Made by a program: the position numbers and the translations under genes. A stretch of 64,000 bases of DNA, from NCBI RefSeq assembly GCF_034627025.1, contig NZ_CP141049.1, forward strand, positions 558,001-622,000, written 5' to 3'. A model generated the notes under the pieces. That model was not told the DNA's origin. It saw only the letters and a program-made list of their open reading frames with translations, and ran no database searches. The stretch comes from Microvirga lotononidis. GTDB taxonomy: Bacteria; Pseudomonadota; Alphaproteobacteria; Rhizobiales; Beijerinckiaceae. Positions 35,401 through 42,440 of the stretch are shown here, in pieces; position 1 is the stretch's first letter, and every line of letters starts with the position of its first letter.

Positions 35401-35799
35401 ATGCACATTTCTGCACCCCTCCTTGTCGCTACGCTCTGCCTGACAAGCCTAGCCCACGCTCAGAGCACCCCGCCTGCCTCCGGCGCGCCTCAGTTCATCA
35501 CGATTGGCAGCGATGCCATCCTGAGTTCGCGGCTCATCGGCCTGAATGTTCAAACCGCGAGTGGCGAGGGTATGGGCAAGATCGAAGACATCGTCTTCGA
35601 GGGCGGTGAGATTATGGGGGTCGTGTTGTCCGTGGGAGAGATTCTGGGAGGCGGCCCGCGCTACGTGGCCGTGGACCCCTCTGGGATCTCGATCCGGTAT
35701 GTGGAAGGCGATCACATGTGGCAGGCGACCATGAACGCCACTCTCGATCAGCTTAAATCAGCTCCAGAGTTCCGTTACGAAGGCAAATGGAAACGATAA
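35401..35799 (+). CDS. Exported PRC-barrel domain protein
   Basis: 132 residues. A signal peptide (MHISAPLLVATLCLTSLAHAQ) precedes a PRC-barrel: SSRLIGLNVQTASGEGMGKIEDIVFEGGEIMGVVLSVG... with the typical GxxxGKIEDI turn and the later RYVAVD strand. Periplasmic PRC-barrel proteins are common in Rhizobiales and often stress-induced. Ligand unknown. Confidence 0.87.
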   Translation: MHISAPLLVATLCLTSLAHAQSTPPASGAPQFITIGSDAILSSRLIGLNVQTASGEGMGKIEDIVFEGGEIMGVVLSVGEILGGGPRYVAVDPSGISIRYVEGDHMWQATMNATLDQLKSAPEFRYEGKWKR

Positions 35800-35903
35800 C
35801 GGGTTCCGGCATGACGCTTGCAAGCTTCCTCTGAGGAGGCGGACGACGAGACCCGATGCCACGACGCCTATCCATATTCATTCAGTGGGGTGGAATTCGC
35901 GCA

Positions 35904-36122
35904 ATGTTCATCATTGAGTTCTTTCGGGTCCGTGAAGGAGACGGTGCGCATGCCACCTTGGACCGGGTGGAACATGATACGGCCGATCTGGACGACGCCA
36001 AGGTCAGAGCGCAATCGCTGTTCGACACCCTGAACATGCCGCAAAAGCCCGATGCCTTGCGGATCATGGATCAGGATGGCGATGAGGTGTTCTTCTGGAG
36101 CCCGAAGCCTCACGGCAGGTGA
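35904..36122 (+). CDS. Small hypothetical protein
   Basis: 72 residues from the ATG at 35904 (MFIIEFFRVREGDGAHATLDRVEHDTADLDDAKVRAQSLFD). Acidic alpha/beta composition, ending FFWSPKPHGR. It resembles small Rhizobiales proteins of unknown function that start with a beta strand and a charged helix. An upstream in-frame start at 35856 is less likely. Confidence 0.58.
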   Translation: MFIIEFFRVREGDGAHATLDRVEHDTADLDDAKVRAQSLFDTLNMPQKPDALRIMDQDGDEVFFWSPKPHGR

Positions 36123-36155
36123 GAGGGGCACCCTCAGCAGGCACTGAGGCTTGGA

Positions 36156-36455
36156 ATGGGGAACTGCTTCATCGAATATTCTGTTCTGCTCGATAAGGAC
36201 TTACAGGAGAACAGCAATGACAAAGTCCGCTATGAAGTTGTGGAGCACGATGGTGGGTGGGCCTTAAAAGTTGGGGACGTCCTCTCAGGGCGTTACGCCG
36301 GCCATGATGAGGCTCGAGAGGCGGCCGAGCGAGCCGCTGCCGAACAGAGGCTCCCTGGCGAAACCGAAGACATTGAATATCAGGATAAGGCACGCGACTG
36401 GCATGAGGAAGTCGCTCAGGGGAAGAACCGACCAGAGACAGATGTCACCGGTTGA
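36156..36455 (+). CDS. DUF2188-like small protein, start probably frameshifted
   Basis: The conserved part is RYEVVEHDGGWALKVGDVLSGRYAGHDEAREAAERAAAEQ, the DUF2188 layout. As read, the frame opens at 36156 with no ribosome site. A much better start, ATG 36217 preceded by AGGAG, lies one base out of frame: adding one base to the AAA at 36223-36225 would give MTK-VRYEVVEHD, the expected N-terminus. A one-base deletion, or a sequencing error, is therefore likely. Confidence 0.55.
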   Translation: MGNCFIEYSVLLDKDLQENSNDKVRYEVVEHDGGWALKVGDVLSGRYAGHDEAREAAERAAAEQRLPGETEDIEYQDKARDWHEEVAQGKNRPETDVTG

Positions 36456-36594
36456 ACGGCACGAAGCATTGCTGAACTTAGGAGCCTGAGGTCCAAGGAC
36501 ATTATTCCCTCGTCAAAACTGCTGCAGCACTGAGGTGAAAACCATGAACGGGAGCCGTCTGTGGCCCCTTTGCAAGGCGTTGACTGGTCCACTC

Positions 36595-36783
36595 TTAGGC
36601 TGATTCCAGATCAGCAAAGGCGGGGTGGTTGATCCCATCTAGCCGGCCGAAGCCTGCCTCCAGGTACCACTGCCCGGGAGCCACCTCGTTCGCATCCGAG
36701 AGGCGCACCAGCACTGCCACCAGCCGCTGCTTCCCATCGAGGACCAGCGTGCCTTCCTCGTCAAAGCCGGTCGCAACGCGCAT
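36595..36783 (-). CDS. Hypothetical protein, probably 5' truncated
   Basis: 62 residues from the ATG at 36783. The beta-rich, well-formed sequence (GTLVLDGKQRLVAVLVRLSDANEVAPGQWYLEAGFGRLDG) continues open upstream without a ribosome site, up to the transposase relict at 36819. The native N-terminus was probably lost there. Confidence 0.42.
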   Translation of the reverse strand: MRVATGFDEEGTLVLDGKQRLVAVLVRLSDANEVAPGQWYLEAGFGRLDGINHPAFADLESA

Positions 36784-36818
36784 GGGCTGAAGGGTGAGGG
36801 TCACTCGACTTCGGCCAT

Positions 36819-37346
36819 TTACGCTGGATAGCAGAGTGTCGCTGTCAATCGGTTCAGAACATCGATTTGGGATTTTGTCATGTTGGCGGGCCGGCGTGAC
36901 ACATTGGAAACCGCGGCGACCCAGAGCGAGCGTCGGACGGCCGCCAGAGCATCGCTGACGGTGATCGTGCGCTTGTCGTACCAGGCGGCACACCGTGGGC
37001 GAGCCAAGCGCCGAAGGGCGGGATCATCGGTCCAGAGGCTCACCAGCGAGAACAGTCCCAGCAGGGCTGGTGTCGTGCGGGCGATCGCCTTGTCCGACCA
37101 TTGCCGTTGCGTCTCCATCCCCAGATGTCGGCGAGCCTCGGCAAAGGTCCCTTCGGTGCTCCAGCGCCGCACAAACCAGCGCACGATCGCAAGAGACTCG
37201 GTCTCGAGGTCCGTGCACAGAAACGCCTGAGGCTTGAGCAGGCGATCAGGCGTTCGCCACCGCCGCACCAACCGTCGACACAGACCCGCTGCCACGCCGT
37301 CTATGTTAAGTTTCGCCGAGACGCTCCTCTTTCGGCGGAATAACAA
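36819..37346 (-). pseudogene. IS4/IS701-type transposase, C-terminal remnant
   Basis: About 175 residues covering the C-terminal third of an IS4-superfamily transposase: AFLCTDLETESLAIVRWFVRRWSTEGTFAEARRHLGMETQRQW (with the catalytic Glu), then ARTTPALLGLFSLVSLW. The two catalytic Asp regions are missing. Unrelated to the intact IS701 at 16765. Confidence 0.75.
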
Positions 37347-37416
37347 CGTTCATCTTTGCTTTTCAGGAAAGGGCGCCGCGTCGGAGAAGGTCCTGTCAGA
37401 ATTGTTTAAACCCGGT

Positions 37417-37653
37417 TCAGCCTCGGTCGAGGGCATCCAGTATGAGCCGCCGGTGAACGTGCCACTGCTCGAGGGTCTGCTCCAGGCTCCGGAGGAACTC
37501 CTCGGCAAGAGCGGTGTCCCGGCCTTGCCGTATCATCTGCTCGATCAGAATGATCTGGTCCGCCACACGCCTCTCGCCATCCGCGATGTCCTGATCAGCC
37601 TTGGCAAGATCTTCAAGTTCTTTTTGCTTGTCGACCATGGCGATGGTCATCAT
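37417..37653 (-). CDS. Small helical protein
   Basis: 78 residues (MMTIAMVDKQKELEDLAKADQDIADGERRVADQIILIEQMIRQGRDTALAEEFLRSLEQTLEQWHVHRRLIL). Almost entirely helical, with an amphipathic, coiled-coil-like pattern. Similar small proteins recur in Methylobacterium and Bradyrhizobium with no assigned role. ATGs at 37650 and 37638 are alternative starts. Confidence 0.62.
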   Translation of the reverse strand: MMTIAMVDKQKELEDLAKADQDIADGERRVADQIILIEQMIRQGRDTALAEEFLRSLEQTLEQWHVHRRLILDALDRG

Positions 37654-38079
37654 GCATCCGATCGCGTGCGATTAACATAGGTTAAATCCTGTCAGAGGTG
37701 ATACCTCAAGCAAGCCTCAAGCAAGATTGTGCAGAATTCCCGAAAGGCCCCTGAAGTTGCCCTCGAGGGTATTCAGAAGACCCTGTCGGCACATCCCGGC
37801 GTGAGACGGTACCGATCCGGGTGGAGCAAGGGCCCGGACCGGTGGCTCAAGCAGCCACAAGACGAACAACCAGCGCGTATCTCGGGCGACCGTTTAAATG
37901 GAACCGTACTCCGGACCACACATTGGAAGGTTCACGGGCCGAGCTGATCGCCTGTATGGCCGATTTTCCGGACAGGCGGTGTCCTGCCGAGGCCTTGGGT
38001 GCATCCAGAGTTGGACATCTCCGTCTCAGCCGATCGCTAGGAACGGGACTGCCCCTCAAAGCCAATCAGGAGCCGACAC
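37654..38079. other. Intergenic, no gene seen
   Basis: About 425 bases. Only short frames of poor composition. It should hold promoters for the flanking divergent genes. Confidence 0.35.
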
Positions 38080-38283
38080 ATGTCGAAGACCGTCACGTGC
38101 CTTTATCAGGATCAACAGAAAGCCAGCGCGATCGTCAGCCGCCTTGAGCAGGCCGGTCTTTCGCGTGGTGACATCAGCTTCTACTCGACGCCCTCGGACA
38201 ACCTCATCGACGATCTGGAAAGTGACGGTGTGCCGCGCACCGACGCTCATGCCTATGCCGAAGGCGTGCGCCGCGGCGGGTCC
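38080..38283 (+). pseudogene. General-stress-protein (YflT-like) gene cut by IS6
   Basis: 68 residues are intact: MSKTVTCLYQDQQKASAIVSRLEQAGLSRGDISFYS..., ending AYAEGVRRGGS at the IS6 end. Family members continue with a beta strand and a variable tail. Here the frame runs into the insertion element, and the missing part is not found on its other side. Confidence 0.7.
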
Positions 38284-39096
38284 GGCACCGTCAAGTTACC
38301 GGAGAAGGATCGACCAATCCTTGTTCGAGGCTGGATCAGGCGACAGCCACGGCGCCGGTTATCTCGGACCAGGCCTGGAACGCCCGAGCGCGGGCAAAGC
38401 GACGATCAGCGGCACCGGTGTTAGCAGGGTGGCGGAAGAAGTTTGCAACCTGATCGTGGACTGAGAGGAAGCGCTGCGCCTGCCCGGCTGACTTGAAGCG
38501 CTTCATGATGCGCTCCCGTCGTCGGGTTGGTTGATGGCTGTTTTCCGCTCGATTATTTAAGCCCTTGTGCTGCCGATGCTCGACACCCGGCATGATCTCT
38601 CGCTTGGCCGCGCCGTAGCTTGCGAGTTTATCGGTGATCATCACGCGTGGCGTGATACCTTGCTTCTTGAGCAGCTTGCGCAGCAGACGCTTGGCCGCTT
38701 TCGCATTGCGGCGGCTCTGGACCAAAATATCGAGAACGATCCCATGCTGATCGACCGCGCGCCAGAGCCAGTGCTTTCGGCCGGCGATGCTGATCACTAC
38801 CTCATCGAGGTGCCACTTGTCTCCGGCTGCGGGAAGACGGCGGCGGATCTGGTTGGCAAAATCCTGGCCGAACTTCAGCGCCCACTGCCGGACCGTCTCA
38901 TGGCTGACCAAGATGCCTCGGGCGGCGAGCATCTCCTCGACCATTCGGAGGCTGAGCGGGAATCGAAAGTACAACCAGACGGCATGGCTGATCACTTCAG
39001 CCGGAAAGCGGTGACGGGCATAGCGGGGGTGATGGGTCGAGTTCATCCCTCCTATATGCCTCTATCGGGTCACCCGCTGGTTAACCTGACGGTTCC
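38284..39096. mobile_element. IS6-family element, 813 bp
   Basis: Ends GGCACCGTCAAGTTACCGG (38284-38302) and an inverted GGAACCGTCAGGTTAACC-like copy (39078-39096) bound an intact transposase. The 8-bp flanks (GCGGGTCC and GTCCGTAC) do not match, so a deletion or cointegrate resolution probably followed insertion, as is common for IS6. Confidence 0.88.
38336..39046 (-). CDS. IS6-family transposase
   Basis: 236 residues. The helix-turn-helix (VEEMLAARGILVSHETVRQWALKF) precedes the DDE core: D in WHLDEVVISI, D in VMITDKLASYG, E in RRRERIMKRF. The frame is intact and probably active. Confidence 0.92.
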   Translation of the reverse strand: MNSTHHPRYARHRFPAEVISHAVWLYFRFPLSLRMVEEMLAARGILVSHETVRQWALKFGQDFANQIRRRLPAAGDKWHLDEVVISIAGRKHWLWRAVDQHGIVLDILVQSRRNAKAAKRLLRKLLKKQGITPRVMITDKLASYGAAKREIMPGVEHRQHKGLNNRAENSHQPTRRRERIMKRFKSAGQAQRFLSVHDQVANFFRHPANTGAADRRFARARAFQAWSEITGAVAVA

Positions 39097-39232
39097 GTCC
39101 GTACAGCCTGAGAGGATGCGAGACTGAGTACCCAGGCGATGAGTTCAGCCCGGCGGCTCGTCCGCATAGTGCGGTCACTGCACTGAGGTGGCTCTTTACG
39201 GCCGGGCGGCCGGCGGGTGGCTGTGGCCGAAC

Positions 39233-39487
39233 TCAGGCGGAGCGATCCGCCTCCTGTTCGAAGGTGACGGCCACGTCCGCATTGGCAGACAGACGCACCC
39301 TGTCGCCCTCGATGTCTGCCACCAGAGCCAGCGGAACGGTATGATGGTGCCCCTTGTGGGAGCCCTCGCCGCTGTCCTTCCGTGTTAGCTTGATGTGGTC
39401 GCCCTCGACCCGATCGACCGTTCCGACGTGGACGCCGTCAGCGCCGATCACCTCCATGTGCTCCCGAATCCTGCTGACATCGGTCAT
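39233..39487 (-). CDS. DUF2171-domain protein
   Basis: 84 residues from the ATG at 39487 (MTDVSRIREHMEVIGADGVHVGTVDRVEGDHIKLTRKDS). This is the DUF2171 barrel: a stretch comparable to a PRC-barrel, with HHHTVPLALVADIEGDRVRLS in the second half. Cytoplasmic, often found among stress genes in Rhizobiales, function unknown. The open frame upstream (SWREASLGSWEGKAKAELDRAC) resembles part of a histidine phosphatase but has no start and may be a remnant. Confidence 0.85.
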   Translation of the reverse strand: MTDVSRIREHMEVIGADGVHVGTVDRVEGDHIKLTRKDSGEGSHKGHHHTVPLALVADIEGDRVRLSANADVAVTFEQEADRSA

Positions 39488-39683
39488 GACTTTCTCCCGT
39501 CGATGATGGGAGCACAACGCATGATGACGGATTTGGATGCCGCCGCAAGCTCGATCGAGTTCCGCCTTGGCCTTTCCCTCCCAGCTCCCCAGGCTAGCTT
39601 CGCGCCAGGACGGGTCGAGCACCAGCGCGTCGAGGCCGAGAACGACCGCTGTCTCCGAGTCGCCGGAGATCGGACGAATAGAC

Positions 39684-40496
39684 GGCTCCGTTGCATTAAC
39701 CCCGGCCGTATAATGAGGGGGCGGTTTGTTGAGGAGCCGTCCTGTTGTCTCTGTTCAAGCGCCGTCGCTTTCCGGTCACGATCATCCTGTTGTGCGTGCG
39801 CTGGTACTGCAAGTACGGCATCAGCTATCGCGATCTCGCCGAGATGATGCGGAACGCGGTGTCGCTGTTGATCCATCCACGATCTTCCGTTGGGTTCAGC
39901 GCTACGCGCCAGAGATCGAGAAGCGGATCCGACCCTACCAGGGACCCCGCTCCGGCTCCTGGAGAGTGGACGAGACCTACGTCCGCGTCGGGGGCAGCTG
40001 GAAATACTTGTTTCGCGCAGTCGACAAGCACGGTCGGTTGATCGCCTCCATGCTGTCCGATCGTCGGAATACCAACGCCGCTTACCGCTTCCTGCATAAG
40101 GCCATAAAGGCGATGAGCCACTCCCCACTGTCCTCCATCACCACGGACAAACTGACGTCGTATCCCAAGGCCATCCAGCGCCTGCAAAACGACGAGCTGT
40201 TGCCGAAAGGTGTGGTACACCGCACCTCGAAATATCTGAATAACATCCTCGGGGCAGACCACGGTGCGCTCAAGCGCGTCATCCGCCCAACGCGCGGCTT
40301 CCAGACGATGAGAGCCGCCGCCGCGACCCTGACGGGTTTTGAAATCATACGTATGATCCGCCGCGGTCATTGCATCCAGCGGAAACGTCAGGCAACAGGC
40401 GAAGTCCGTCTGGTCCATCAGCTCTTTGGTTTTGCTGCCTGAGCGGCCCGTTAAACTGGGTCCGTTATGCCGCTTTCAAGTTACTGCAACGGTGCC
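39684..40496. mobile_element. IS6-family relict, 813 bp
   Basis: Ends GGCTCCGTTGCATTAACCC (39684-39702) and an inverted GGCACCGTTGCAGTAACTT (40478-40496) enclose a broken transposase. The length equals that of the intact IS6 at 38284, but the sequence is of a different subfamily. Confidence 0.82.
39745..40442 (+). pseudogene. IS6-family transposase with frameshift and lost catalytic Glu
   Basis: The N-terminal frame (LFKRRRFPVTIILLCVRWYCKYGISYRDLAEMM) shifts by -1 near 39850 into ERGVAVDPSTIFRWVQRYAPEIEKRI and the rest. D in WRVDETYVRVG and D in ITTDKLTSYPKA remain. Where IS6 enzymes have a Glu (VEQDH-type motif) this reads LGADHGALKR. Both changes indicate an inactive copy. Confidence 0.82.
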
Positions 40497-40661
40497 CCTT
40501 CGCCTGCCATTGAACTCTCCTGGAACAAATCTCACGTAGCACTGCCCTACCCTCACCCGCCTCTGCCGAATGCCGTACCCTACTAGCCCGAAGCCGTGAT
40601 CACGGAACGTCACGTTTGATCGGATGATAGAATGTGGACGCGGGAGGCTGGTTGCAGACTG

Positions 40662-41042
40662 TCAGGACCTATCCAGCTTGGCCTTGCGGCAACTGACCCG
40701 CGCGCCAGGAACGGTCTTCCCACCGACGCTTGGTTCGAGGACGATGTCATGCTCCGGTCCGACGAGGCTCCAGATCTCCGCGTCCGCGCCAGGGCAGAGG
40801 TCTCTGAGTGCCGCAATCATCTTCGCAGGCGCGTACCAGAGTTCGAAAGCCGTCTGGTAAGGCTGCGGTGTGATCGTGGCGAGGAGTTGACCGTCCCGCC
40901 AACGCACGCGGACGTCCCATGTGGAAGGCGCATGCTCTATCAGATCTCGGGAAAGGGCTGCCGCCGCCCTGTCTTCGACTGCCCCGGCAGGCAGACCAAG
41001 GCAGATTGCTGCAAAGAGTGCGAGTAAGGATAGCTGGACCAT
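40662..41042 (-). CDS. Exported hypothetical protein
   Basis: 126 residues with a signal peptide (MVQLSLLALFAAICLGLPAGA). The mature protein mixes strands and helices (STWDVRVRWRDGQLLATITPQPYQTAFELWYAPAKMIAALRDLCP) and has two cysteines (LCPGA and VSCRK) that could pair in the periplasm. It lies upstream of no obvious operon, between IS debris and the C1 island. Unknown function. Confidence 0.62.
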   Translation of the reverse strand: MVQLSLLALFAAICLGLPAGAVEDRAAAALSRDLIEHAPSTWDVRVRWRDGQLLATITPQPYQTAFELWYAPAKMIAALRDLCPGADAEIWSLVGPEHDIVLEPSVGGKTVPGARVSCRKAKLDRS

Positions 41043-41316
41043 GTCTGTTTCCTCCCGCTCACGCGAGATGCATCTGCGGGCGGACGCACAAGAGGAATGC
41101 GCTCGGCATGTCGGTCAGCCTGCTAGCGAACCATGGCACCGCTGTGACGCCGCGATTGCCCACTTCCCTCCTGTTGGCCTCGCATTCTCGATGGTACCTG
41201 ACAATGACACGCCAGCAAGGAGGGCTGACAGCCGACGTCGCCATAATGGCCAGTTCTCGGCTAACATGCACGCCATGGACGCCCGCCGCGACAAGGGATG
41301 CTGACTGGCGAAGGCA

Positions 41317-41595
41317 TCATCCAGCATCGCTACCCAATTCCCCTACCGTCTCCGGGCCAGCAACTTCCTTTTCGATCGGGTTCCTTCCTGACGGGGCATC
41401 AACCATCGCTTTTAAGACAAGCGGATCGAGTTTTCCATCATCCTGCCCCGCGTGGGATAGAAGCGCTCTACGCATGCTCGGCGTCCAGAAAGCGACGAGA
41501 TGGTCATGGATACCCTTGAGTGCCTGCGCTTCCGGATAAGACCGGAAGAAGCTGGCTATCTGATTCGCCATTCGGATGAGCTTCTCGATGTCCAT
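41317..41595 (-). CDS. fdsD: Formate dehydrogenase delta subunit
   Basis: 92 residues from the ATG at 41595. It matches FdsD: MDIEKLIRMANQIASFFRSYPEAQALKGIHDHLVAFWTPSMRRALLSHA. FdsD is needed to assemble active NAD-dependent molybdenum formate dehydrogenase. The start overlaps the end of fdhD by 40 bases, so translation is probably coupled. Last gene of a five-gene minus-strand operon fdsG-fdsB-fdsA-fdhD-fdsD. Confidence 0.9.
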   Translation of the reverse strand: MDIEKLIRMANQIASFFRSYPEAQALKGIHDHLVAFWTPSMRRALLSHAGQDDGKLDPLVLKAMVDAPSGRNPIEKEVAGPETVGELGSDAG

Positions 41596-42440
41596 GCCCA
41601 ACCATCCTCACCGAGTATGCGTTCCCGACCATGGAAGACGGTCACGGAATTGTGCCGTGCAATGGCAACGAGGGACATATCAAGATGTCGGGCTCGTTCC
41701 AGAGCCAGTAACGTCGGAGCCGAAATCGCGACCAATGTTCTCGCCCCAAACACAGCGACCTTCTCGACCAGTTCGAAGGAAGAGCGGCTCGTGGCAATCA
41801 CGAAGCCGCTGTCATGCTTCGTGCCACGACGGCATAGCGTACCGATGAGATTGTCGAGGGCATTGTGACGGCCGACATGCTCGCGCACGCAGACAAGCGT
41901 CCCATTCGTGTCAGCCCAGGCTGCTCCATAAACCGTACGAGTTCGTTCATTCAGCAACTGCTCTCTGTCGAGCGCTCTCAACGTCGCTCGAATGGCTCCG
42001 GGGGAAACTCTCGGTGCAGGTCCATTGCGGAAGCGCGCTTGGGGGAGCGCGTCGAGATCATCGATTCCGCACAAGCCGCAGCCGGTCCGCCACGACAGCA
42101 CGCGCCTATGGGCCAGATGTTCGTGAAGTCCGTTGGGTGTAAGATCGATAGCGACCCTCAAGCCCCTCTCATCGGGTACGATGCGAGTTCCGCGAATATC
42201 GCCAGGGGCTTGAATGACACCCTCCGTCAGGCTGAAGCCCACGGCGAAGTCGTCCAGGTCGGATGGCGTCGCTATCATGACGGCGAATGGAATGCCGCCG
42301 TACACGAAGTTGACCGGCACCTCCGAGGGAATCGCGCGTATGCTGCAATCAGGATCGACTATCCCAAAGCGGAGAACGGTAGCTGGCGCGTCCACTGCCT
42401 CGAGGATCTGCAAGTTGTCTTCATTCAGCAGCATTGGCAT
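41556..42440 (-). CDS. fdhD: Formate dehydrogenase accessory sulfurtransferase FdhD (FdsC)
   Basis: 294 residues from the ATG at 42440. FdhD passes sulfur from a desulfurase to the bis-MGD cofactor, which formate dehydrogenase needs for activity. The catalytic CxxC is in SWRTGCGLCGIDD. Other family blocks are VNFVYGGIPFAVMIATPSDLDDFAVGFSLTEGVI and CVREHVGRHNALDNLIG. The start overlaps the end of fdsA by 20 bases. Confidence 0.93.
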   Translation of the reverse strand: MPMLLNEDNLQILEAVDAPATVLRFGIVDPDCSIRAIPSEVPVNFVYGGIPFAVMIATPSDLDDFAVGFSLTEGVIQAPGDIRGTRIVPDERGLRVAIDLTPNGLHEHLAHRRVLSWRTGCGLCGIDDLDALPQARFRNGPAPRVSPGAIRATLRALDREQLLNERTRTVYGAAWADTNGTLVCVREHVGRHNALDNLIGTLCRRGTKHDSGFVIATSRSSFELVEKVAVFGARTLVAISAPTLLALERARHLDMSLVAIARHNSVTVFHGRERILGEDGWAWTSRSSSEWRIR

